A stretch of DNA of 64,000 nt from Kordiimonadaceae bacterium (GTDB taxonomy: Bacteria > Pseudomonadota > Alphaproteobacteria > Sphingomonadales > Emcibacteraceae). This document shows positions 53,282 to 62,291 of the stretch, one piece after another. Position numbers and translations under genes: made by a program. Every line of letters begins with the position of its first letter. Within the stretch, counting starts at the first letter, position 1. The stretch covers positions 163,384 to 227,383 of the forward strand of contig JACKKT010000004.1 in the NCBI GenBank assembly GCA_024236295.1. Direction: 5' to 3'. The notes below the pieces were generated by a model. The model worked only from the letters and a program-made list of their open reading frames with translations, was not told the DNA's origin and did not search any database.

Positions 53282-55606
53282 ATGCATAGCGACTTTGATC
53301 ATAATCATAATAAAAATCAGACCCATGACCCTGTATGCGGGATGACCGTTGATATTGCGAGCGCAAAATATCAAAGCAACTATAAAAATGATGATTATTA
53401 TTTTTGCTCGTCACACTGTCTTTCAAAATTTGAAGCTAATCCGGAAGCGTATCTTGAAAAGCGACCTACGCAGAAACAAATGCCCGAAGGCACCCAATAT
53501 ACCTGTCCCATGCATCCGGAAATTATTCAAGACCACCCCGGGGATTGCCCGATTTGCGGCATGGCGCTTGAGCCAATGGGTGTGGTCAGTGGTGACGAAG
53601 GGCCAAATCCGGAACTTGTTGATTTTACAAGACGGCTGAAGATAGGGTTTATTACCGCTTTACCCGTATTCATTCTTGAGATGGGCGGGCATATATTCCC
53701 TGCCATCCATCAATTTGTGGAACCCAAATCATCCTATATAATACAGTTCCTGCTGGCCTCTGTTGTTGTTTTATGGACAGCTCAGCCCATTTTTGTGCGG
53801 GGCTATAAGTCCGTTAAAACATTGAACCTGAATATGTGGACTCTGATTAGTTTAGGTACCGGTGTTGCCTATCTTTACAGTATAGTTGCCCTTTTCCTTC
53901 CCGGATTTTTCCCGGATCAGGTTAAGTCCGACCATGGTCTTGTGCCTGTATATTTTGAGGCATCCTCCGTCATCATCGTTCTGGTGCTTCTTGGTCAGGT
54001 GCTGGAGCTTAAAGCTCGTGAAAAAACAGGTGGGGCCATTCGAGCCCTTCTTGATCTAGCGCCCAAAAAAGCAATTAGGATTAAAAATGATGGAACAGAG
54101 GAAGAAGTACCCATTGAAGAAATAAATGTTGGTGATCTGGTGCGTGTCAGGCCTGGTGAAAAAGTCCCGGTTGACGGTGAAGTGGTCGACGGCCGTTCAT
54201 TCGTTGATGAAAGCATGTTGTCGGGTGAACCGGTGCCGGTTGAAAAGTCGGTTGGTGATAAAGTCACCGGGGCCACACTTAATACAAAAGGAAGCTTTAA
54301 TTTTAAAGCTGAGCGGGTGGGTTCTGAAACCATGTTGTCACAGATTGTAGGCATGGTGGCGGAAGCACAAAGAAGCAGGGCGCCAATACAGAAATATGCG
54401 GACCTGATTGCCAGCTGGTTTGTCCCGGCTGTTATATTGTCGGCCATTGTCGCATTCATAGCCTGGTATATTTTTGGTCCCGAGCCATCATTTACATTTG
54501 GCTTTGTGGCGGCCGTATCGGTTTTAATTATCGCTTGTCCCTGTGCTGTCGGTCTTGCTACCCCCATGTCAATCATGGTTGGAATGGGACGGGGTGCCCA
54601 ATTGGGTGTGCTCATAAAAAATGCCGAAGCGTTGGAGCGATTTACAAGTGTTGATACCCTTATCGTTGATAAAACAGGGACGCTTACAGTCGGAAAGCCA
54701 GCCTTAACTGATGTTGTGGCGATGGATGGTTTTGAAAATGAACAAATACTGAGTGTCGCCAGCGGGTTGGAAAAAAGGAGTGAACACCCGCTTGCAACTG
54801 CAATTGTTAAATGTGCCAAAGATAAAAATATATCCACTGCAGCAATTGATGATTTTGAAGCCGAAACAGGTAAAGGTGTCAGTGGGAAACTTGACGGTAA
54901 GAAAGTTGCCCTTGGCAACAGCAAGATGATGGATTTGCTGGGTGTTTCAACTGACTCTGCATTGGAACAGGCACAGTCGCTCCGATCAGAAGGAAAAACC
55001 ATTATGATGCTGGCAATTGATGGCAAACTGGCCGGGCTGATTGCGGTTGCTGACCCTATTAAGGAAACCACGCCCCAGGCACTGCTGGATTTAAAAAGCG
55101 AAGGCCTTAAAATAGTTATGGTCACCGGTGATGAGGAAAAAACGGCCCGTGCCGTTGCCTCCAAACTTGCCATTGATGAAGTTAAGGCAGGGGTCCTTCC
55201 TGCTGGAAAAGTTGATATTATTAAGGAATTACAGGCGTCCGGGGCGATTGTTGCCATGGCAGGGGACGGTGTCAATGATGCGCCCGCCCTTGCCCAGGCG
55301 GATGTCGGAATTGCCATGGGAACGGGCGCTGATGTTGCGCTTGAAAGCGCCAGTATTACACTCGTGCGCGGTGAATTAAATGCCATTGTCCGCGCCCGAA
55401 GATTATCTGACGCCACTATGGGGAATATTAAACAAAACCTGTTTCTTGCCTTTATTTATAATGCATTGGGGGTTCCTGTGGCGGCTGGTGTATTGTACCC
55501 GTTTTTTGGTATTTTACTTTCCCCCATAATCGCGGCTGCAGCAATGAGCCTGTCATCGCTATCGGTTGTCAGCAATGCCTTAAGGCTTAGACTGGTTAAA
55601 ATGTAG
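53282..55606 (+). CDS. copA: Copper-translocating P1B-type ATPase with YHS and heavy-metal-binding N-terminus
   Basis: 774 aa. N-terminal YHS domain (about 17-61; DPVCGMTVD, YYFCSSHCLSKF), then a short heavy-metal-binding domain (about 73-99; YTCPMHPEI and CPICGMALEPM). Membrane CPC motif at Cys419-Pro-Cys421, phosphorylation site DKTGTLT at Asp463, phosphatase motif LSGEPVPVEK and hinge GDGVNDAPALAQAD. The usual HMA domains are absent and replaced by YHS-HMBD. It pumps Cu(I) or Ag(I) from the cytosol to the periplasm, where CusCBA can take it over. Ends near residue 774 with the last membrane pair, normal for the class. Confidence 0.94.
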   Translation: MHSDFDHNHNKNQTHDPVCGMTVDIASAKYQSNYKNDDYYFCSSHCLSKFEANPEAYLEKRPTQKQMPEGTQYTCPMHPEIIQDHPGDCPICGMALEPMGVVSGDEGPNPELVDFTRRLKIGFITALPVFILEMGGHIFPAIHQFVEPKSSYIIQFLLASVVVLWTAQPIFVRGYKSVKTLNLNMWTLISLGTGVAYLYSIVALFLPGFFPDQVKSDHGLVPVYFEASSVIIVLVLLGQVLELKAREKTGGAIRALLDLAPKKAIRIKNDGTEEEVPIEEINVGDLVRVRPGEKVPVDGEVVDGRSFVDESMLSGEPVPVEKSVGDKVTGATLNTKGSFNFKAERVGSETMLSQIVGMVAEAQRSRAPIQKYADLIASWFVPAVILSAIVAFIAWYIFGPEPSFTFGFVAAVSVLIIACPCAVGLATPMSIMVGMGRGAQLGVLIKNAEALERFTSVDTLIVDKTGTLTVGKPALTDVVAMDGFENEQILSVASGLEKRSEHPLATAIVKCAKDKNISTAAIDDFEAETGKGVSGKLDGKKVALGNSKMMDLLGVSTDSALEQAQSLRSEGKTIMMLAIDGKLAGLIAVADPIKETTPQALLDLKSEGLKIVMVTGDEEKTARAVASKLAIDEVKAGVLPAGKVDIIKELQASGAIVAMAGDGVNDAPALAQADVGIAMGTGADVALESASITLVRGELNAIVRARRLSDATMGNIKQNLFLAFIYNALGVPVAAGVLYPFFGILLSPIIAAAAMSLSSLSVVSNALRLRLVKM

Positions 55607-55668
55607 AAAAAATGATTGAAATAAAAATCAGGGCTTGTAATAACTTTTATAACTATTGAAAGCGATTT

Positions 55669-55995
55669 ATGCAGTTAAAACAAAATATATTTACAGCACT
55701 ACTTATATTGTTTGTCCTTACCGGGCAGGTATTGGCCGCGCAAGGTGGAAGCAGCTGTGAAATGAACATGCATAAAATGGATCATAAAATAATGGACATG
55801 TCTTCAGGCAAAATGGATTGTTGTGATGACGATCCCATATGTGCCATGGATTGCAGCCTTGCTATTAGCTGCATACTGCCTGAATTTTCCTTAACCGGCT
55901 TTGAATATGTTTCCACTCAACAAATTGATATCCCTGTCATTTCAATAAGTTCCCAACCACTTACTTCTCTATTTCGCCCACCAATTTCTGCGTAA
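55669..55995 (+). CDS. Met/His/Cys-rich small exported protein
   Basis: 108 aa. Signal peptide (core about 8-22, ending VLA). The mature N-terminus is dense in metal ligands: EMNMHKMDHKIMDM, then DCCDDD, PICAMDC and ISC; six cysteines in all. C-terminal FRPPI resembles the RAPP end of DUF2946-type proteins. I do not recognise a named family. Its place between the copper ATPase and cusC suggests periplasmic Cu/Ag binding or sensing. Confidence 0.65.
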   Translation: MQLKQNIFTALLILFVLTGQVLAAQGGSSCEMNMHKMDHKIMDMSSGKMDCCDDDPICAMDCSLAISCILPEFSLTGFEYVSTQQIDIPVISISSQPLTSLFRPPISA

Positions 55996-56009
55996 CACAG
56001 GATAAGTGT

Positions 56010-56042
56010 GTCTGATTGAGGTCAGCCCTCAATATTTCAGAC
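56010..56042 (+). promoter_or_regulatory. Bulged hairpin upstream of cusC
   Basis: GTCTGA-TTGAGG (56010-56021) pairs with CCTCAA (56027-56032) and TCAGAC (56037-56042), twelve pairs with a 4-nt bulge and 5-nt loop. It lies between the Met-rich protein gene and cusC, 74 bp before the cusC start. No T-tract follows, so an operator or RNA processing element is as likely as a terminator. Confidence 0.45.
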
Positions 56043-56115
56043 CAGTAGGTAGAGAAATTATTTTTTAAAGAAAAAATCAAGAAGCTCTGGCGTGTGCCAA
56101 GAGGAGTAAGACGTA

Positions 56116-57465
56116 ATGATTAGAACGTTCATTATTATGGTTTTAGCAACTTTAACCATAGAAGGCCCGGTATTGGCCCAAAATACCAGTCAACCATTAT
56201 ATATTGAGCAGGCCGTAAAGCGTGCGCAGGAAAATGATCCCTGGATTGAGGGCAACAGACACATGGAGGACGCGACAAAATCCATGAGTGTGGCGGCTGG
56301 ATCACTCCCTGATCCGCAAATATCATTGGGGCTTTCCAATGTGCCGACCAATAATTTTTCCCTTAATCAGGATGGAATGACCCAGATCAGGATTGGTGTA
56401 AGCCAGATGTTTCCCCAAGGGGATAGTCTCAATATCAAACGCGAACAGCTTAAACTTGAGGCGCACGCTTATCCATTTCAGAGACTGGACAGAAAAGAGC
56501 AGGTTAAGGTCACGGTCAGTGATCTGTGGCTTGAAGTCTACCGGGCGCAAAAAACTATTGAGCTGATTGAAAATAACAGATCACTATTTGAACAGCTTTC
56601 TGAAATCGCCATGTCCAGCTACTCAGCCGCAATGGGAAAAACCCGGCAGCAGGATATTGTCAGGGCGCAGCTGGAACTGACCCGGCTTAATGATCGTGTG
56701 ACCATGCTAAATCAGGCAAAAGACACATATACTGAAAAGCTTTCAGAATGGCTGAGTTCAGAAAATGATAGTTTATCAATTGTTATGATTGCTGATCAGT
56801 TGCCCAATATTTCAGTGCTGGCCCCTGAATATGCAGATGAAGCTGTAATAATAAATGATGAAGAAATATTGAGCCGTTTGAGCGGCCATCCATTAATGAA
56901 AGCCCTTGAAAATAAGATTGATGCTACGGCTATGGGCGTTGATCTTGCCAGACAAAAATATAAGCCTTCCTGGGGACTAAATGCCACTTATGGGCATCGT
57001 AACAGTGATCCTTTCGGCAACAGCCGGCCCGATAATGTTACTGTGGGTGTTACTTTAAGTGTTCCACTCTTTACAGCAAACAGGCAGGATAAGGAATATA
57101 GCTCGGCTGTTTCCAAAAGGGAGGCAGCAAGAACTGAAAAATGGCAACTACTGCGAAAATTAAAAGCAGGCTTTGAAGCGTCAAAAGCCAAACTGATGCG
57201 ACTGGATGAAAGAAAAGCGCTTTTTGAAAATAAGTTGCTTCCACAAATGAATGAGCAGGCCGAGGCATCGCTGACCGCCTATACCAATGATGATGGTGAT
57301 TTTGCCGAAGTGGTCCGTGCCCGGATTGCAGAGCTGAACGCTGAAATTGATGCACTGAATATTGATGTCGATCGTCAGAAAACCATTCTTGAACTTAATT
57401 ATTATTTCACAACGGCTGATATGGATAACGTGACAATTGATGCCGGATATGGAGAGCCAAAATGA
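56116..57465 (+). CDS. cusC: TolC-family outer-membrane channel of the Cus system
   Basis: 449 aa. Signal peptide ends near PVLAQ (about residue 21). Two OEP repeats with coiled-coil segments are seen (YIEQAVKRAQENDPW; later SAVSKREAARTEKWQLL and RARIAELNAEIDALN). It forms the outer-membrane end of a tripartite exporter. Its stop overlaps the adaptor gene by 4 bp, so assignment to the CusB/CusA system is secure from context. Confidence 0.9.
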   Translation: MIRTFIIMVLATLTIEGPVLAQNTSQPLYIEQAVKRAQENDPWIEGNRHMEDATKSMSVAAGSLPDPQISLGLSNVPTNNFSLNQDGMTQIRIGVSQMFPQGDSLNIKREQLKLEAHAYPFQRLDRKEQVKVTVSDLWLEVYRAQKTIELIENNRSLFEQLSEIAMSSYSAAMGKTRQQDIVRAQLELTRLNDRVTMLNQAKDTYTEKLSEWLSSENDSLSIVMIADQLPNISVLAPEYADEAVIINDEEILSRLSGHPLMKALENKIDATAMGVDLARQKYKPSWGLNATYGHRNSDPFGNSRPDNVTVGVTLSVPLFTANRQDKEYSSAVSKREAARTEKWQLLRKLKAGFEASKAKLMRLDERKALFENKLLPQMNEQAEASLTAYTNDDGDFAEVVRARIAELNAEIDALNIDVDRQKTILELNYYFTTADMDNVTIDAGYGEPK

Positions 57466-58967
57466 TACTGAATAAACAAAATATCTTTTTACTGATATTC
57501 GCGGCCATAGCCGGATCAATTCTAACGCTTATGGTCAGTTCATTCATCGGCTCCTCTGATAAGGGTGATACTAATGACGGTGAGCAAAAACCGCTTTACT
57601 GGGTCGCACCGATGGACCCCAATTACCGCCGCGATGAACCGGGGCTGTCCCCAATGGGAATGGAACTGGTTCCTGTTTATGCCGAGGATGCAAAAAACAA
57701 CCAGAATGATGAGGCAGGAACAGTGAAAATTTCACCGGATGTAGTTAATAACCTTGGTGTTCGAACCGCTGCCGCAAAAATGCAGAATATGAGTTCGATT
57801 ATAAAAACGGTAGGGTATGTCGAATATGATGAAGATCAGCTTGTTCATATTCATCCACGGGTCGAAGGCTGGATTGAAAAGCTTTATGTCAAAGCGACGG
57901 GTGATCCGGTAAGTGCAGGGGAGCCGCTTTATGACCTATATTCACCAACGTTAGTCAATGCACAGGAAGAACTGGTCGTTGCGCTCAGCCGAAATAATAG
58001 TCAGTTAATATCGGCTTCGGAAGATCGCCTGAAGTCATTGCAAATTCCTGAAGGCACTATTGAAACTCTGAAAAAAACAAGAAAAGTAAAACAGACGGTG
58101 ACCTTTTATGCCCCGAAATCCGGGGTCATTGACAACCTTAAAATTCGTCAGGGATTTTACGTTATGCCGGGAACAACAATGATGTCTATCGGCAATCTGG
58201 ATCAGGTTTGGGTTGAAGCCGAAGTTTTTGAAAGACAGGCGGCTTATGTCAAAAATGGAACACCGGTAACCATGACGGTTGATTATCTTCCCGGTGAAAA
58301 ATGGCAGGGCGTGGTTGATTACGTGCAACCTGCATTGGACCCCATGACCAGAACGCTGAAAGTAAGGCTCCGGTTTGAAAATAAAAACGGTCGCTTAAAA
58401 CCCAATATGTTTGCTCAGGTTGAACTGGATACTCAACAAGGCGAAGAAAGCCTGATTGTACCGAAAGATGCTGTAATCAGGACCGGGGATAGTGACCGGG
58501 TCGTTCTTGCCCTTGACGGCGGTAAATTCCGGTCCGCTATCGTCAAAATTGGCCGTGTTGATGATCAGAATACGGAAATATTATCGGGCATAAATTCGGG
58601 GGATAGGGTTGTTGTATCTGCGCAGTTCCTGATTGATTCCGAGTCCAGTAAAACGGCTGATTTCAAAAGAATGGATCATAATGATAATCACGACAATGTC
58701 TCAATGAATATGGGGTCCGTTCTTGACGACCCGGAAAACTGGACCCCTGCCAAAGTCAACAGCGTGGATGTTGCTAAACGTACCGTAAACTTGACACACG
58801 GCCCAATTAAAAATCTGGAAATGATGGGTATGACCATGAATTTCAGCATTGCCTCGTCAATCGATATGTCAACCCTGACAGAAGGATCGGAAATTGAAAT
58901 GATTGTTGAAAATTCAAGTGGCGGCATGTTTGAAGTCACGCACATCAGGCCAGCTGGAAAAGAGTAG
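57462..58967 (+). CDS. cusB: RND periplasmic adaptor CusB with N-terminal metal-binding and C-terminal CusF-like domains
   Basis: 501 aa. N-terminal membrane anchor, then a heavy-metal-binding segment (about 46-73; YWVAPMDPNYRR, PMGMELVPVY), barrel-sandwich hybrid and beta-barrel domains (VEGWIEKLYV, YDLYSPTLVNAQEELV), and a C-terminal CusF-like domain (about 425-495). That domain has His446 in THGPIKNLE and Met454, 455, 457 and 459 in EMMGMTMNF. The Trp that caps the metal in E. coli CusF is replaced by Met454 or Met455. The protein collects periplasmic Cu/Ag and passes it to CusA. cusA starts 8 bp downstream. Confidence 0.92.
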   Translation: MILNKQNIFLLIFAAIAGSILTLMVSSFIGSSDKGDTNDGEQKPLYWVAPMDPNYRRDEPGLSPMGMELVPVYAEDAKNNQNDEAGTVKISPDVVNNLGVRTAAAKMQNMSSIIKTVGYVEYDEDQLVHIHPRVEGWIEKLYVKATGDPVSAGEPLYDLYSPTLVNAQEELVVALSRNNSQLISASEDRLKSLQIPEGTIETLKKTRKVKQTVTFYAPKSGVIDNLKIRQGFYVMPGTTMMSIGNLDQVWVEAEVFERQAAYVKNGTPVTMTVDYLPGEKWQGVVDYVQPALDPMTRTLKVRLRFENKNGRLKPNMFAQVELDTQQGEESLIVPKDAVIRTGDSDRVVLALDGGKFRSAIVKIGRVDDQNTEILSGINSGDRVVVSAQFLIDSESSKTADFKRMDHNDNHDNVSMNMGSVLDDPENWTPAKVNSVDVAKRTVNLTHGPIKNLEMMGMTMNFSIASSIDMSTLTEGSEIEMIVENSSGGMFEVTHIRPAGKE

Positions 58968-58975
58968 GAAAAATC

Positions 58976-61900
58976 ATGATTAAATCGTTAATTCACTGGT
59001 CGGTCGCCAATCGTTTTATTGTCCTTCTGTCCACAGTTATTTTGATTGCCATCGGGTTATATTCGTTAAGGAATACGCCGGTTGACGCCATCCCTGATCT
59101 TTCGGATGTTCAGGTTATCATTAAAACAAATTACCCAGGGCAGGCACCACAGGTGGTTGAGGATCAGATTACCTATCCGCTGACAACCGCAATGTTATCC
59201 GTGCCCGGTGCTGTCACTGTGCGTGGCTACTCATTTTTTGGGGATAGCTATGTCTATATTATTTTCGATGAAGACACCGACCTTTATTGGGCCCGCAGTC
59301 GTGTTCTTGAATATTTAAGCCAGGTTGCCCCAACACTTCCGTCTACGGCGACGTTAAAACTGGGGCCTGATGCCACCGGGGTCGGATGGGTTTATCTTTA
59401 TGCCCTTGTTGACAGAACCGGAAAGCATGACTTAAGTGAGCTTCGCTCAATACAGGACTGGTTTTTAAAATTTGAGTTACAGACAGTTCACGGTGTATCC
59501 GAAGTGGCGCCGCTTGGCGGGATGGTCAAACAATATCAGGTAAAGGTCAATCCTGATAAATTAAGAGCTTTTAGTATCCCGCTTTCCCATATTCAGACGG
59601 CGATCCAAAGGGGAAATCAGGAAATTGGCGCCTCGGTCATCGAAATGGCGGAAGCGGAATATATGATCAGTGCTTCCGGCTATCTCCAAAATGAAGAGGA
59701 TATTGGAAATATCCCGCTTGGTGTTAACCAGAACGGGACACCATTGCTGCTAAAGGATGTCGCTGAAATTGGAACGGGTCCGCAAATGCGTCGTGGTATT
59801 GCAGAGCTTAACGGTGAAGGCGAAACAGTAGGTGGCATCGTCATTATGCGCTACGGTGAAAATGCAGAAAAAACCATTGAAGGGGTAAAAGCAAAGCTTG
59901 AACAGTTAAAACAGGGACTACCGGAAGGGGTAGAGATCGTGACGGTCTATGATCGAGGCGGTCTGATTGACCGGGCCGTTGATAATCTTTGGCAAAAACT
60001 GATTGAGGAATTTGTCATAGTTGCGCTTGTATGTGTCGTTTTTCTTTTTCACTTAAGATCATCGCTGGTGGTGATCATCAGTCTGCTGACAGGTATTCTC
60101 ACTGCTTTTATCATAATGTATTTACAAGGCTTGAATGCCAACATCATGTCGCTAGGCGGTATTGCCATTGCTATTGGTGCCATGATTGATGGGTCCATTG
60201 TTCTGATTGAAAATATGCACAAGCATATGGAGAGAACGCCCCTTACCAACGAGAACAGGTGGCAAATAGTCGCCAAGGCCGCAAGCGAGGTTGGTCCCGC
60301 TCTTTTCTTCAGCCTGTTGATTATTACGGTTAGTTTCCTGCCCGTTTTTACCCTTGAAGCGCAGGAAGGTCGGATGTTTTCACCACTTGCATATACCAAG
60401 ACCTATGCCATGGCGGTATCAGCAGGGCTGGCCGTGACATTGGTTCCGGTTTTGATGGGGTATTTTATTCGCGGCAAAATAATGCCGGAGCATAAAAACC
60501 TGGTAAACCGCTTTCTGACCAATCTTTATATGCCGTTCCTTGGTGTGGTGCTTAAATTCCCCAAACCAACACTGGCCGCTGCAACGGTTATTCTTATGGT
60601 GGGTTTCTGGCCGGTCAACAAAATTGGCAGTGAATTTATTCCCCCCCTTGATGAAGGGGATCTGATGTATATGCCAACAACCTATCCCGGCATATCAATT
60701 GGTAAAGCGCGGGAACTTTTGCAGCAAACCGATAAATTGATCAGCACCGTGCCGGAAGTGGAACTGGTTATGGGTAAAATTGGACGTGCCGATACAGCAA
60801 CCGACCCGGCGCCGCTGACCATGATTGAAAGTTTTATCAAACTGAAACCAAGGGAAGAATGGCGGGATAACTTGACCACTCAGGATATTATCAATGAACT
60901 GGACGCGCTTGTTAAGTTTCCCGGTGTTACCAACGCATGGGTGATGCCCATCAAAACCCGGATCGATATGCTGGCCACCGGAATAAAAACCCCTGTGGGC
61001 ATAAAAATTGCCGGGCCGAAACTTTCTGTTATTGAGGATATTGGCCGAAAACTAGAAAAAATTCTCCCCACTGTTCAAGGGACAACCTCCGTATATGCTG
61101 AAAGGGTGGCGGGTGGCCGCTATGTCAAGATCGATATTGATCGTGAAAAATCAGCGCGCTACGGTCTTAATATTGCTGATGTCCAGCAGGTTATTGCCAC
61201 GGCTATCGGCGGAATGGATGTAACACAAACGGTTGAAGGTCTTGAAAGATACCCGGTTAATATCCGTTATCCGCAGGATTACCGGAATGGTCCGGAGCAG
61301 CTCTCCCTGCTGCCGATTGTGACCCCGAAAGGGCAGCGTATTTCCCTTGGTGATGTGGCGCATATTTATATTGAAGATGGTCCCCCCGGCATTAAAAGCG
61401 AAAATGCCCGGATAAACGGCTGGGTGTTTATTGATATTGCTGATGTTGATGTCGGCAGTTATGTGAAATCCGCTCAGGCCGCCGTTCAGCAACAACTTGA
61501 TCTGCCGCCCGGTTATTCCATCAACTGGTCAGGTCAATATGAATATATGCTCCGCGCTCAGGAAAAGCTTAGTTATGTGGTACCGCTCACCCTGATGATC
61601 ATTATCGTACTGCTCTATCTGAATTTTCGTAATTTTACAGAAGTTGCCATTATTATGGGAACGCTGCCACTGGCGATGGTGGGCAGCATCTGGCTTATGT
61701 ATCTGGAAGGGTATAATTTCTCGGTTGCGGTGGGCGTCGGCTTTATCGCGCTGGCCGGGGTTGCTGTTGAAATTGGTGTGATCATGCTGGTCTATCTTAA
61801 TCAATCCTATAATGAATATCTTGATAATTGCCGGAAAAATAGCATTCAGCCGGATGATAAGGGACTTGTAAAATCTGTACTTCATGGCGCCGGTCTACGT

Positions 61901-62104
61901 GTCAGGCCGGTGATGATGACAGCGGGTTCAGTCATTGTCGGGCTTCTACCCATTTTTTACGGTTCGGGCACGGGTTCCGAAGTAATGCGTCGAATTGCCA
62001 CCCCGATGGTAGGCGGTATGGTCAGTGCTATGGTGCTTACTCTACTTGTCGTACCAGTCATTTATTATTTATGGCGGAAACGTGCTATTTCGTTATGGAA
62101 ATAA
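58976..62104 (+). CDS. cusA: Heavy-metal RND efflux pump CusA
   Basis: 1042 aa, near the 1047 of E. coli CusA, with 12 membrane helices and two large periplasmic domains. The helix-4 motif IAIGAMIDGSIVLIEN carries the proton-relay Asp of metal RND pumps. The three Cu(I)/Ag(I)-binding methionines are present as Met566 (YMPTTYPG), Met616 (DPAPLTMIE) and Met665 (RIDMLATGIK), each exactly seven positions before the E. coli numbers I recall (573, 623, 672). It drives Cu/Ag out through CusB and CusC. Confidence 0.95.
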   Translation: MIKSLIHWSVANRFIVLLSTVILIAIGLYSLRNTPVDAIPDLSDVQVIIKTNYPGQAPQVVEDQITYPLTTAMLSVPGAVTVRGYSFFGDSYVYIIFDEDTDLYWARSRVLEYLSQVAPTLPSTATLKLGPDATGVGWVYLYALVDRTGKHDLSELRSIQDWFLKFELQTVHGVSEVAPLGGMVKQYQVKVNPDKLRAFSIPLSHIQTAIQRGNQEIGASVIEMAEAEYMISASGYLQNEEDIGNIPLGVNQNGTPLLLKDVAEIGTGPQMRRGIAELNGEGETVGGIVIMRYGENAEKTIEGVKAKLEQLKQGLPEGVEIVTVYDRGGLIDRAVDNLWQKLIEEFVIVALVCVVFLFHLRSSLVVIISLLTGILTAFIIMYLQGLNANIMSLGGIAIAIGAMIDGSIVLIENMHKHMERTPLTNENRWQIVAKAASEVGPALFFSLLIITVSFLPVFTLEAQEGRMFSPLAYTKTYAMAVSAGLAVTLVPVLMGYFIRGKIMPEHKNLVNRFLTNLYMPFLGVVLKFPKPTLAAATVILMVGFWPVNKIGSEFIPPLDEGDLMYMPTTYPGISIGKARELLQQTDKLISTVPEVELVMGKIGRADTATDPAPLTMIESFIKLKPREEWRDNLTTQDIINELDALVKFPGVTNAWVMPIKTRIDMLATGIKTPVGIKIAGPKLSVIEDIGRKLEKILPTVQGTTSVYAERVAGGRYVKIDIDREKSARYGLNIADVQQVIATAIGGMDVTQTVEGLERYPVNIRYPQDYRNGPEQLSLLPIVTPKGQRISLGDVAHIYIEDGPPGIKSENARINGWVFIDIADVDVGSYVKSAQAAVQQQLDLPPGYSINWSGQYEYMLRAQEKLSYVVPLTLMIIIVLLYLNFRNFTEVAIIMGTLPLAMVGSIWLMYLEGYNFSVAVGVGFIALAGVAVEIGVIMLVYLNQSYNEYLDNCRKNSIQPDDKGLVKSVLHGAGLRVRPVMMTAGSVIVGLLPIFYGSGTGSEVMRRIATPMVGGMVSAMVLTLLVVPVIYYLWRKRAISLWK

Positions 62105-62183
62105 ATTGAACTAATGAATTATGGTGATGGCACCCGGGCGACGAAATCATTGTTAATGGATTTGGGCTGTCTAGTGAAAACCC

Positions 62184-62209
62184 ATAACCCTGCATAAGGT
62201 TGGGGTTAT
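62184..62209 (+). terminator. Hairpin between convergent cusA and CNNM genes
   Basis: ATAACCC (62184-62190) and GGGTTAT (62203-62209) form a 7-bp stem with a 12-nt loop that can partly pair inside (AACC/GGTT). It lies 80 bp after cusA and 82 bp from the convergent CNNM stop. There is no convincing T-tract; a weak bidirectional terminator is the simplest reading. Confidence 0.4.
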
Positions 62210-62291
62210 ATTAGCTAGAAAGCTGGTGTAGAGATTACGACCAAACTATTTGGCTATTTTTGGATGTCCACTTTCAATCCAAAACAGACAT

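Noticed and set aside
53995..55416. 473-codon open frame on the minus strand opposite copA
   Set aside because: It lies wholly antisense to a gene with full P-type ATPase motifs, and its Ser/Ala/Thr-rich translation shows no domain. It is a shadow of codon bias.
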